Assembly (NCBI GenBank): GCA_004802725.1
Contig: SGPM01000207.1
Coordinates: forward strand, 1 to 49,473
Length of the DNA stretch: 49,473 bases
Direction of reading: 5' to 3'
DNA from: Antrodiella citrinella
Lineage: Eukaryota; Basidiomycota; Agaricomycetes; Polyporales; Steccherinaceae
Shown: positions 10,662 to 22,657 of the stretch, piece by piece
Layout: each line of letters opens with the position of its first letter
How positions within the stretch are numbered: the first letter of the stretch is position 1
Notes under the pieces: generated by a model
Seen by the model: only the letters and a program-made list of their open reading frames with translations
What the model was told of the DNA's origin: nothing
The model's database searches: none
Made by a program: the position numbers and the translations under genes

Positions 10662-13600
10662 GCAACAAAGAGAGAGCGAAAGGAGCGGGCGGCGGTGGAG
10701 AAGGATGAGGCCGTGCATGGAAGACGCGACAAAAGAGTAAGTTCGAAGGTTGGTATACTCGTGTCGACGTGTAATCCATGCTTGGCTGTGTGTGAAGGAT
10801 GAGTCGTGGACGGCAGGAAGAGGCGACGCGTCGATGTCGGAGTTGGGACGCGTCGTAGCTGAAGACGTGCGTCTAACGCCACAAAGGTTGAAAGCCTATT
10901 CTCGGTACCCGACATTGTCGGTTTCCACGACAACGACACTCGCTACGACAAACATAACTAAAAAAACATCTTCAACATATACTCGCGTTCCGTGGCGGGA
11001 TACAAGGAGAAGAAGAAAGAGGTGGACTCGACTGGATGAGTGGCTACAAGATGCCGCCTTTTCTCGCTTCCAACCCCGTTTGCACGCCTTCACTCCAAGC
11101 TTCCTCAGCAGACCCTCCTCGTCATTGCACTTGTCATCAGAACAGTAACGCCAAGATGTTGGCTTCTGCCTTCCCCTTGCCTTTTAGAATGCTCTATATG
11201 ATCGGAACACCCGCCATGTACTTACCCTCCTGGACTTTCTCTTCTCTCCGGCTGGCGAAAGGGAGGCGGGTCGTGATGGACTGTTTGTGTCCGCCTCGGT
11301 GACTGCGAGTCGTCTGATAGTTCCAGTCTTCTTGCAGTTTTCTACCGGCTATCCCGGGCTATCATATCTGTTGCCCCAACTGCAATCTATCGTACTCATC
11401 CATCCCAATGTCACTCCGCGATGGTGGATACTTGGACTCGCACCCGGCCACTGACATCCTGCTGGCGGTGTACTGCAACTGAACATATCCTGAGGCTTGT
11501 TTCTCTTCGAGACAGGCAATGTACGCGGAAGATGTGTATATGGGTATTTTCCCACAGCATGGACAGGCATGGACACATAGACACCTATCGCGTCGTACGG
11601 TATTCCCTGCTGCTATGACACGACCTGTCTGCCCATGTCCCCGCCGCCACAAATCTGTAGCCTCGACATAGCCCGGATTCGAGAAATATTCTGTCGTACG
11701 TACTCACTGCCACAGTGGAGCCCGCATCCGAGGCTCACAACGTCAAACAAAGTCTTTGCTTGGCTTCTTCTGTGCTGATTATTGTGTCCGCGACTCAGGA
11801 CCCGCATCCGGCGAACCAGCAATCAGACTCGCGCCCTCTTCTTTCCGGCGACGCGCTCCGGAAGACGGCTTGGATACCGTCCAACCCTCTTCTCGCTATG
11901 GTTTCCCAGACATCTCGGACCACTCGGCGACACCACCCAGTCGCCTCATGCGTTTACAGCACTCAGTTCCTCGTTCCCGTAGCGAAACGCCCTCTGCTAC
12001 GAGACGCCTGCCATTCCGCCCTCGCCGTGATAGGCTCTCACACACATCACATCGATGGTCAGAGTGTTCTCTTTCACGGGTGGGTCGCGATGCGACTTGC
12101 TGCTCGGAACGGGACTCTCACACGCACAGGACACCGACCTGGCATCTCCTGGCATCCCCAAAGATAAAATTGGTGGAATACCGGACGGTGCGTTCGTTCT
12201 GATATCAGGGCATGTTTTTTCTGTTGTCTGAACCCACAATATTAGGATTTCGAAAGTTCGATGCCTGGCAACTTGCCCTGACCTGTGCACGTTATTTCCG
12301 GGCTTCCCGTTCCGTGCCTCAGTCCGCACTCCTTCCGCCTCGTTCTTCATCCATAGGATTCATATGATACATCCATCCACACTGCATATTCCCCATTACC
12401 TCCTCTTCTTCTCTTCGTCTCAATGCAGCGCATATACAGCGCCGTGGCGCAGAACACGGACACAGCCATGACGGCATTGCACGGTCATTAACCCCTTCTC
12501 TCGGGTCATCCCGACGCTATAATCATCCTACCCCGCATGCACTGGTACGTCGTATGAACCTGTGTGGTTGTATGCGCGCTCACGATCATGAACTTGTTTA
12601 CGTTACCTCGTCTACAGCAAGCCGCAGATGAACACAGATGAACGTGCACACTGACTCAACTTGCAGAGCGCTGCTGTCCTGGCCGGGCCCTGGCGCGCAT
12701 GATTCTGTACTTTATCTCCAGGTCGTCTTCCGCGCTGAAGTTTACAAGACCGAAGGTTGACGTGCACGTCAACCGTCGTCGCCCGAGACGACCACAACGT
12801 CAAACACTGGCGGCATACCCGACGACGATCTGCCACACGCGACACATAGCTGTGCTCTGAGAGCTTATCAGTCACGACGTAAGTGTGTGTGCTTATCGTT
12901 TGTTTCTGTCATGAGCTGATCCGCACCTGTAGGTAGGTACTAGTGGTAAATGAAATGGACTGCGCCCGCCGTGGATAGACGTGCCTGTCACTTTGCGAAG
13001 TACGTCCTGGATACTACGTCTGTGGTCGTTCGTATCTCTCATGGCGCTCTTTGGCAGCTAATTTGCACCTGTAGCTGATGAGGTATGCCGCGCCGTGGTG
13101 TTAGGAACATCCTTGCTTGATCTTACACGTATCCTTGTACTCACGACCTGGACCTCTTCTATCGCCACTCTGCTGGCTACATTGCCCTATTCCTCGTTCA
13201 TTGCACAACGTGTCTGATGCGCCCCCAAGTACGTTCCTATCAAACCTACATCTTCCCGAATTCAACTCTCACTTCGAATTTACAGCGAGGTATCCTCGTC
13301 GCATCAGAACCGGACTACGTTGAAACACCAAGTTCATGAGCTTCGCGATTCATTCATATTATTCTGAGCAATACGAAGAGGCTGGAGCCCGAGGATGAGA
13401 TAGCCGCGCTCGTACTCGTGACAAAAATATTGTATTCGGTGGGTGGGTATGGTGATATACGATACGTGGGTGGCGCGTCGTACAGATGGACCTTCTCCTC
13501 GTGCCCCATGCATATGACTCCTTCTTCCTTGCCGGGGAACCACTCTATCATTGATATTTTAATTCAAGTATACAAAGGGTCCCGTTTCAGTTGCACGCAT

Positions 13601-16600
13601 TTCGATGAATCCGGCCTCGAGAAGCCCAACGCGAGTCCGAGTATTCATCTAAACAAGTTGGGTCTGCTCAAACTACGACCCAGTGGATCGTCATCACGGG
13701 GCTTCGCATCTTCTCGTCTTCCCTCGACGCCACAGGGAGGGTGTACCTCGGTCAGGATTGGGGGTTCGTATACGAAGGCCTGCAGCAGGAAAGAGAAGCC
13801 CATCGTCAAGCGTCGTGAATCGGGAGAAGCCTGATCAAGCCTGAGCTGACGCACCGTCTTTCTTGCTCCGAGTGTGGCGATATGGAGTATCAACCAACAA
13901 ACCCCATATCATATCAACTCCGCAATCTACGCGTACAGGTCGTCCTACGAGGTACCCTGCTAGATCCAGGGCTTCAGGGTAACAGAGGGTACGTAGTCCG
14001 CCAAAAACTGATCCTCGGATGGCCGTGCTCCGAGTCATGCCGAACAGATTCTGCTCACCTCCATCGTTTACCAGACCCTCACCAAACCCTGTCCCTTCTT
14101 GTACGAGCCTGTACAGCCCGAGTCGGAGTTCGAGTCATGGTCATGCAAACTCGGCCCTCCCGGGTCCGCGGGCTCTCGGATTCGCGGATTCCAAGCCGCT
14201 TTGTCAGAGCGAAACGGACTCTCGAGACGGGTGCAGAGCCAAGAGGCGTTGTGTGAGCGGACGCTTTTTTTTTGTTCCTCGTTCAAGAACGATCGGTGCA
14301 CGGTTTCCGACTTGACCGGTGTCGCATGATTTCGTATGTGATATGTGCGGGTTCTCTGAGAAGTGGTGCGTAGGTTCAAGATAAGACGTTGGGTTGCGTC
14401 GAGGTGGTCACGCATCTGAATTTTTCGAGTTATTCGAGTCCAGGTGGGCCTGTAAAAGGTGGTTGGACTGTATGGGCAACGCGCGATCGCGAACCCCTAA
14501 CCTTAGTGATTGGCATGCAAACTAAAAAACACCCGCTGTCGCTGGGCCTATGCCGACTCTGGTGAGTACGTGTGGATCCAGTCTTGGCGAGTTTCGAAAG
14601 AGAGGAGTCGTTGTAACGCCCTACCCCATTATGCCATTGCCCTATGCAGCAATAAAGACGCAAGTTCCCCGTCAACCAATTTATCGTCATCGCGGTTCTG
14701 GGCTTCAGACGAGACGGGCGACGGCGACTACCAGTGTCCACGGTCTAATTAGTGGGCTTGCAAGCTATGTAGCACCTGTCACGCACTGCGAGTCTGCGAC
14801 AGAGTCGGACGCCTCGAGTCCCCCAAGGGACATAAAGTGTATCACCTCCAGGTACCAGTACGTACAAAGCCGCCTCAGTCTAGCCTCTGCCTGAGGCGCG
14901 TATTCTCTCAATGTTTTCTGGTGCGATTTCGCTGGCGGCTATTGCTGTCCATCGTTTGAACATCAGATTTAATCTTTTGTAATGTGTGTCGTGGTGCCTT
15001 GGCGGACAAAGAGAACGAGAGTGAGCGTTCGTTCAAAACGCGGTTCAAATACCTGCTTACGCCGCTTCATTTGATGCCCACCTTTACTAGGACGCGTTTG
15101 TCGAAAGCTCTGAGGTAAGAGAGGTCCAGGAAAAGAAGCCTCCTTCTTTTTGCCAGCACGTAAAACCCTCACTACCTGCAGTCGTACTACTTAGTCCTTA
15201 TCCAGGTTCTCTCGAGAGTGGCTTCCCAGACCCCAGCCAGGCGTGCATCATGTATATGATCAAATTCACAGAATCAATTGGGAGCGTGAGTGCCAGCCAC
15301 TGTGATCTTTCGTACTGACTCACGTTGGACCCGGGCCCTCGTTGGGATCAGAAACCATCGTCGTCCCTACTACCTACTGCTTTCCGCCGCGCAGGATTCA
15401 GAGGTGGATTCTTCTCATAAAATTCTCGCGATATTATCATTTATGATTGTGATATTCCGAGTGCAGGCCGACCAGGCGTGCGTACGGGTACGAAGAAGCT
15501 TTCACACCTTCCGGAGGTCTAAACCTACAGGGCGGGGAGCCTAGGCGAAGTATTGAAACTGAACCTTGACAGGGAAAAACGCAAACAAACTCAGCGCACT
15601 CAGCCGGTGCAGGCACGCGTACGCGACGGCGAACCGGTCAAACACGGTAACCCACCTTGGAAGAACAGATTGTCCGACTCGTCCTACTGAACACCCCGGT
15701 CATTTTCTGTCAAAACCGGCTGCGTGTGTACTTTATGTTTTTCTTTCCCTTTCCATGCTTTCCTCCTTTGCGGGCCATCAGCGGATGTTACGACACGGCG
15801 CTCTTGCACTTTGACCTCTATGGGAGTGGCGCATCAGCAGCAGGGGATCCATGTTCTGATCAGGGGAGGATACGAAAACACAGTCATATTCTCGTGCTGG
15901 TCAAGTTCAAAGAGTAATAACGATCGCCGTGGATGCTATACGTGTACGCCGTCAGCGCTCGTTCGCACTCAATCAGTGCCGACCTCCTTCCGACTCGAGA
16001 TGGTGCAGGGAAACCTCCGTCTTTGGGTCGGGAGCACCGACGATGGCGGAGCGCTATTGCGAGGTCGCGATACTTGGCAACTCGCAGCTCGTAGAGGATA
16101 CTGCACTCGGAGGCTCGTGCCAGTGGCTCCGACTCAAGAGCTTCCATTCCGATGGGGCTCAAGATAATCTCTGTTGTACAATTCATCATCCTCCAAACGC
16201 ACATTCGAGTTGATCAAAACCCGTTAGAGGAGGGGGAAGCAAAGAGCGTTCGTTCTCGGATGAGGTTCATTGCCGGCGCGGTGACTGCGGTGTATCATTG
16301 TCATCTCCGATCTTGCCTTTTCTTGTGCTTCCAAGCGTGCATCATCATCGGCCCAATGCCAGTGCAACCAGGTGGTTGACCACCACACTTCCCTTGGAGC
16401 GCAATTTCATGAGGGCGTCCCCACCGGGGCTTACACGATTGTATGAACGCATTCCCAACCCCTCCATTGGTCCGGAATCGCCCCGGTCATCTTTCCCTTC
16501 TTCCCACCCATACCATCGTCCGTGCCAAGACCGTATGCATCAGGTCCAGGGTGGGAACGCATTGGCAGAAAACGTTCAACTGAACACCAGTCCATTTCCA

Positions 16601-18066
16601 CCGCCCACTAGACCTCTCTCCCAACCGCAGAGGTGGGTGTGGCCAGTGCAAAACCCCGAGTCCGAGTCCGAATCCGAGGATCTCGAGCGAGGGCCCGATT
16701 CCGATTGCAGGACAATACCCAGGCTGAAAAGGTTCGATTTTTCGCATGGATTGGGCCTCCTGGTGGGTGGGTTCGTTTAGGTTTTTCGGTTCTAGATTCT
16801 GGGATTCCTCGAGGTTTATAGTTCAGCACCAGTCCCGGGTACGGCTTCCCTTCGCCTTGTCCTTGTGCCCTGGGCCATGTATCGCGTCTCGTGTCTCGTG
16901 GCTTTACATACTCGTATATGGCATGGAAGCCTGACCCAAGGAACGCATCGCGGGGGTGGGTGGGTGGTACTAGGAACGAATACGAAAACAAGAACGCACG
17001 CACGATGCACCACCCCCGATGATCATGCGTGCACGGAACTGTGGCTGCGATTCAAATTCGAAGCTCCAGATCCAAAGAGCTTCACACTCGTGCTGGTGTT
17101 GTTGGTATTTTTTACCTCATGCCGCTGGAGCGCGGTGAGCAAATTGAAAACCCGAACCACTTGCTTCTTCGACTCGAGGGGGTTGACTCGGACCTTGTGC
17201 GCAGCGTGAAGGGTTCTACCAGAAGCCTGCAGTACACAATATGGTGTTCGGATCTGGGTGGTGTGGTGTGGACGCGAGATCATGATCCAGATGCAAATGT
17301 GGATTGTGCGAGTCGAATTAGGGTTGCTCAGTGGAACCGCCCTCGTATTAGGATTCGATTGATCTGATGCACTGAGAGCTTGAATATACGCGGAGTCCGA
17401 TGTTTGAACCTCACACCTGGCCAGTTTGTGCTAATCCTTTATACACCTCTTGTACAGTCTACATACAACAACAGCTGGGTGACGAGATATCCACAGTGAC
17501 GCAACAACACAAGAGAGACCACAAAAAAGTAGAAGGTGATAAAGATGGAAATTCTAATACGACGGAGGGCGGTAATAGGGAATATGGATACGATACGGGG
17601 ATGCTGTACGTACAACGGAACCGAGTTCGTTATGCAACATTGCCACACGCACAGAAGAGAGCCGAGAGAGATAGTACAAGGGAGCCCGGTAAATAGTAGT
17701 AGCACAGGGCCGAGCACAGACATGCGATGCAACAAGGCAGGGAGGACTGGGGATTTGACGCAGTCGTCATCGTCACAGGAACGGAACGCGGAAAGGGTGA
17801 GGGCGAATAGGCGGGAGTGCGGTTATAATACTTCAATTCATCCGAACGGAATGTCCAAGAAGAGAGCGAGCACAGGGTCCATGAAAAACGTACACAACAC
17901 AGAACGGAACACGAGAGATGCTGGGGTGAGATGCGATGCGAGGGACGAGAGCTGCTGCGGTGGGGAAGAGATGGGACGTGATATGCTAAGTGGTACGAGC
18001 ACTAGAAGGGTGAGAAGGCGCTTGCCCGCAAGCGAATAAACTGATTGTGAACCCGGCGCGCCTCTC
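10662..18066. other. Gene-poor region of about 7.4 kb
   Basis: No coding region can be supported on either strand. The open frames (for example 10750-11148, 11715-12202, 14068-14415, 16298-16780, 16608-17003, 17536-18039) are short, overlap on both strands, are rich in Arg/Ser/Pro as random translations of this base composition are, and match no family I know. No transposase, reverse transcriptase, terminal repeats or tRNA was seen. Around 14.1-17.3 kb there are scattered degenerate words such as TCCGAG, TTCGAGTCC and GATTCG, with a short direct run near 16658-16680. The left part is upstream of the hydrophobin and may contain its promoter; the right 500-600 bases are probably the 3' untranslated region of the homeobox gene. 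Confidence 0.5.
16658..16680. repeat. Short direct repeat of a GAGTCC-type hexamer
   Basis: Three to four imperfect copies of (G)AGTCCG/AATCCG in a row. Single copies of the same word are scattered from about 14.1 to 17.3 kb. It codes for nothing I can support. Confidence 0.6.
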
Positions 18067-20444
18067 TCACTGTGGTGTCCCATATCCTGATCCAGGCTGC
18101 GGTGAACTCGAGTGTGGGTGCGCCGGTTCAGGGTACGAGTACCTCGAAGAAGACCCACCGCCGTGATGGTTCCCCGCGCTCGAGTCATCATGGTGCGGCG
18201 TTAAAACGCGTCCACTGCTATTTGATGGACTGTGCATGTACGCGGAGCTGCTTTGGGTCGAATTGCTGTACATGGACTGCTGCTGGTGCGGTTGCGAGGA
18301 CAGGAATGGGTTCGGATTCGAGATCGCGGGCGCGCTCATCGGCACGTTCATGTAACCACCGCTGCTGGAATGGTGGCTGCTGTGAGAAGACGGGTGGAGA
18401 GAACCGCTGCTGTGGTACGAGAGACGACCGTGAGCGTACGACGAGTCCATGCTATAAGGACTGTGTCCGTGGTGTCCGACGGTAGCAGAGAGACTGCCCA
18501 CGGGCCCGGAGCTGATGCTGCGAGACATGCTAACGAGATGACGAGTGGAAGAAGGGATATGGCCTGAACCGTCGAGAGACTGGAGGCTCAGAGGGTAGTA
18601 GAGCTGCAGACTGTCGGTCGGCATGGACGCTCGCCTGCCAGTGTCCAGCACGGAAGGCCCTGATCGGGAAGAAAAGGGAGTGGTGGTTGTGGGTCCCTGT
18701 GCCGCGCGATGGGCAGGTGCAAGGATGCGGCGTCGTGCCTGTTGATCGAATTTAGAGCCAATACGATGGAAAATAAAGTAGGACTGACATTGATCATCCA
18801 GTTGGAGACCTGGGACATGGACAAACCCGTCGCATGGCACAACTGCTTCTTCTCCTCTTCCGAAGGGTAAGGGTGGTCAGAGTGTCTATGGAGCCAGTCC
18901 TTGAGGAAGTCTGTGACGGGCTTGGGGAGTTTTCCGCGCTTGCGAGGGGGTCGTTCGACGAGCGACGAGACGGAGGTGCCCTGGGGCTGCTGGGGGGAGC
19001 GTGACGGGGAACCGGACATGGACTGGGAGGCGGCGGACGGGAGGCCGGACGCGGAGGGGCTGCTGCTCATGGTGAAGTCGTTGGGGAAATTCCAGTCGTG
19101 CTCGCTCTTGATGATACGGCCGTGTCGGTCGGTGAGGTGGTGCGAGTGGCCGGCGATGCGGGTGATGCCGCCAAAGAGTTGCTGCGAATGCCGGAGGGTG
19201 TCGTCGTACTTGAGGCCGGAGGTGGGGGAGATCTGGCCGGGGCTGGAGTTGGGCCGGACGATGCCTGTGGCCCAGTGGTCGTCGGTCGACTTGTACTCGG
19301 CAGAGAGCGGCGGGAAGCCGAAAGAAGACGAGCTGGAGAGGGTGCTGGAGAGCGAGTACTCGGAGGGATAGAGGCCGAGCTGGGTGTCCGCGGCGAGGCG
19401 GGGGCGGTGGTTGGCGGAGAGCCTGTCGTCTGCTCCGGTGGCGGCGGCGTCGTTCGGTGGGAAGGCGTACGAGGAGAGGCCGGTGGTGGACTGGGTCGGG
19501 CGGTGTGACGGCGCGGGGAGACGGAGACGGGTTGCGGAGGATTCGGACCAGAGAGTGGGGAGAGAAGCCCTGCGAAGCTCGTGGCGGTCGTGGAAGGTGG
19601 AGGCGATCGACGGAAGCTGGACGCGCGGGGAGTGGTCGTAGCTGATGTCGTCGTGCTGCTGGGGCTGGGGCGAGTCGGACTCTGAGCCGTGGGTAGACCA
19701 GGTCGTGGGTCCGAGGGTCGTGTCGGGACGCGATTTCTTGGGGTCGGGCGAGTCGGTGGGCGAGAGGGCGCGCTTTTCGGGGCGGGAGGTCGAGTGTAAA
19801 CTTCCGGTATCCGAATCGACCGAGCTGGACATGCGCCGTTCGGAGTACTCTACGTCCACGTCGGGGGTGTGGCTGTTTGCACGTCGGCGGCGAAAGAGAG
19901 AGCGAGAGGAGAGCAAACGAGCGAGGAGGGGAATTTATTGTCAGCATGACGGACGGGCATCGAAATTGAATAGAAGGACTGACACTGCCGCCGGAGAAGC
20001 CGATCCAGACAAGGTGTCGAGAATGCGGACGTCAAACGAGAGGGGGTCCACAAGCGTCGCGTTCTTGGGATCCTCACTGGAAAACACGGGAAGCGGTTGG
20101 TCAGACTCTGGGTATAATCGCGAGTGAGAGAGCGAGAACAGACAAGCGTGGCGGGGTATAAAAGGAGGCGGAGGTTTAAAATACGATACAACTCTTTTTG
20201 GGGACTCGACATGTGAAGTCAAGAGGGGGAGGAACAGGGGACAAACAAACGGCGGGACACGACCAGGTCAGGGTCACTCGTTCTGACAGCGATGGAAGCA
20301 ACATCACGTAAACCACACCCACACCCCCGCCACTGGGAGAGGAAATTCGAGGGATGAAGAAACTCACAGAGCAAACTGAAGCTGAGCGACGTTGTAGCTG
20401 TTTAGCGGCTGCGCGTCAGCGTTGGCCGGCAGTTTGTCGATCAT
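18067..20444 (-). CDS. TALE-class homeodomain transcription factor
   Basis: Nuclear DNA-binding regulator of the KN/TALE homeobox class (relatives include yeast Cup9 and Tos8). Exons 20444-20368, 20076-19984, 19872-18789 and 18738-18067 give 641 residues. The start ATG at 20444 opens MIDKLPANADAQPLN; phase-2 junctions at exons 1-2 and 2-3 join it without a stop. The homeodomain spans about residues 365-425: RKRGKLPKPV, helix 1 DFLKDWLHR, the three-residue-extended loop containing HPYPSEEEK, and recognition helix SQVSNWMINARRRIL. The WMIN replaces the common WFIN; the TALE Ile at homeodomain position 50 and Asn51 are kept. An intron falls exactly after Asn51. Flanking regions are Ser/Pro/His-rich and probably disordered. 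The gene is not flanked by MIP or other mating-locus genes, so I do not read it as an HD1 mating gene. A role in fruiting development is possible by analogy but not shown here. Confidence 0.9.
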
Positions 20445-22657
20445 GGAAGTCCGGGGAGAGTTTAGAACTTATATGAAAAAGCTTAGCGCACTCGGGATAG
20501 TGTGCAAGCGACCAGAGAGGAGGGCCGAAAAAGGGGAGGGGCCCGGGTCAGTCTGCGTGTGCAAAGTGGCGGATCGCGTAGCGCTGTATGCTTGTGCTTG
20601 CGAAACGAACTGGGAAACGGGCTTTAGCGAAACTGGGGGAGGGAGGGAATGGGGGATAGAACAAGTAAATCAGTGGCACTTGGGCGACTGCACGCTGGGA
20701 CGCGTTTTGCAAGTTGCACGGCGCGCAGATAGAGCGAGCGATTGGTGGACTTGGGGTAGGAGTGAGGTACCGAGAACGTTGGGAGACAATCAAATTGCCG
20801 GCTATCCCGCAGGCGGTATTTAACTCTTTTGCGAGCAAAGGCATGGAGTATTCATGGGAAGGAAGCTATGGTTGGAGGGATCACTGCCACATCACAACTC
20901 CTTGTTGCATTTACGGACAGTTTACGGACGTGATGACGGGCGTTTGAGGGTTTTCGGATGTTTTGAGGAGAGCGAGTTGTATTCTTCGGGCGGAGGAGGC
21001 TCTGGTCGGTCGCAAAGATCCAGATGGAATGAATGGGCGACCCATGTGCTTGTACCTTCCATGCGTCCTGGGTTGAGGTGCTATAACCATTCCTCATACC
21101 TCTGGGTTGTTCTTGTTTTCGTCGTCGTCGTCGTCTGCCACGTCGTTTCTGCCCAGACCCGTCGGTCCCAGCTCCCCGCTCCTCAAGAGTTGCACAGCAA
21201 TTAATCAGTGGCGATCAGACTCCCCAGATCGGACGCCGAGAGACTCAAATTCGATTTCCGCCGTTTGCCATTCGCCGAGTTTTTATGTCCCACATCCACT
21301 CCGTCGTCTGTTCGTTTCCATATATGGGTATTTCCAATCCAGCGGCTCCGCTGTGTCGGGACAGTCCCTCACGGCGACTAGGGCCGTGGGAGACCGAGCG
21401 GCATCTTCCAGCGAGCCAATCGAGAGGCAGCCAATCGATCTCGCCTCGACACCCACCGTCGCACTCACCGACGCCCCGACCACTGCATCTGTCATCCCAC
21501 CGACGCCTCTCCTCGTCGTCCGCTGTCGCCAGCTCGTCGTACCACACACTCACCGGGTCCCTGCTGCACACCGCATGCGCCTGCATACGAGGTCCCCGTC
21601 GCGCCTTTGCGGTTATATTGCATGCCACGAAAGGCTTCATTTGATTGCAGCCATAGCCTTAAACCTTCTATTAGCATACAAATCCTCTTTGCCTTTTCCC
21701 TGTCTCAGAGTCCATGTCCCAGGCACGATAGCGACGAAACTACCTCTTCCGATGCACTTTCGAGACGGCTCACCAAAATCATAATGCAAAACGCAGTCGC
21801 AGATGCAGATGTGCCTGCGCATCATCCCAACAGTCCGACTCCTCCTCGGGTGCCACCTCCTGCGGAGCTACACCCTTCGCTCCTCCGGTACTCTGCACTT
21901 ACTCACGTAGCCTCGTGTCCCATGTCATCTCCCTGGAGGCGATGCGTTAATTGACCGCCGTTGCCACCACGTTCTCGCCCACTGCGACCGCGCTCGACGG
22001 TTTGTGTGTGTGTGCTTCCTGTGTAGTACTGTATCTATGAACACTCACTCGTTCCTTGCTTCTTTGATTATGATCCCACCGTGACTGCACCTTCTTGCAG
22101 GTCTTTGATGTTCGCTGTCGCTTCCTGTTTATCTTGTCTTTGCCATCACCATCACAGGACAACGCGCGACTGGGAAATGCGCACGCACAGACATGCACAT
22201 CTTCTTTCTGCACCGTGTTCTGGGTTGGTGAATCCAGCTGCTGACATAAGACGGTCGACTTGGCGGATCGAAGACGAGGCATGGAGGCGAAGAACTTTCC
22301 TTTTACTCGTCTGGGTATGATTAGATCTAAACGTGCGGGTTTCATAGTATGTATGTGGTCAACAAAGCAATGCGTAGGACACAGCAAGGGTAAAACAAAA
22401 GACAGAATATACGGGTCATACATCATCGATATCATCAGGCCACCGCGCCTGCGCCTCTCCCGCCTCGCTATCCAGAACGCATAATGGAAACCAGCACCAA
22501 TCGCGGACTCTGAATCCAGTCAGAGGCCAACTTCCACTCTCTCGGAGATCTCATCTCTTCTCCCGCGAGACACCACCGAGAGAGACAAAGCCTTTCGGAA
22601 AGCACAAAGTCCGAGTGACTCCCAATCGTGAACTTTGCCTCGCCTCGTGTCGTCATC
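20445..22657. other. Intergenic region upstream of the homeobox gene
   Basis: About 2.2 kb containing the homeobox promoter (minus strand) and the 3' end of the Cdc11/Nud1-like gene. A 225-codon plus-strand frame at 21107-21784 is mirrored by 131- and 88-codon minus-strand frames in the same place, has no motif and is Ser/Pro/Arg-rich; I do not accept it. A GTC run (21120-21136) and a TG run (22003-22014) are simple repeats. Confidence 0.5.

Noticed and set aside
17320..17355. TTAGGG-like words suggesting interstitial telomere sequence
   Set aside because: Only single TTAGGG/TTAGGA units, no tandem array.
18588..19947. 353-codon alternative minus-strand frame over the homeobox gene
   Set aside because: Arg/Pro-rich shadow in a second frame; the true frame carries the homeodomain.
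20157..20165. Perfect plus-strand TATAAAAGG
   Set aside because: Lies in intron 1 of the minus-strand homeobox gene and no plus-strand gene follows it; could be chance or an antisense RNA promoter, with no further support.
18067..20444. Homeobox gene as part of the A mating-type locus
   Set aside because: No divergent HD2 partner and no MIP neighbour; architecture differs from HD1 proteins.
21107..21784. 225-codon plus-strand frame upstream of the homeobox gene
   Set aside because: Ser/Pro/Arg-rich without motif, mirrored by minus-strand frames, and no start context or intron support.
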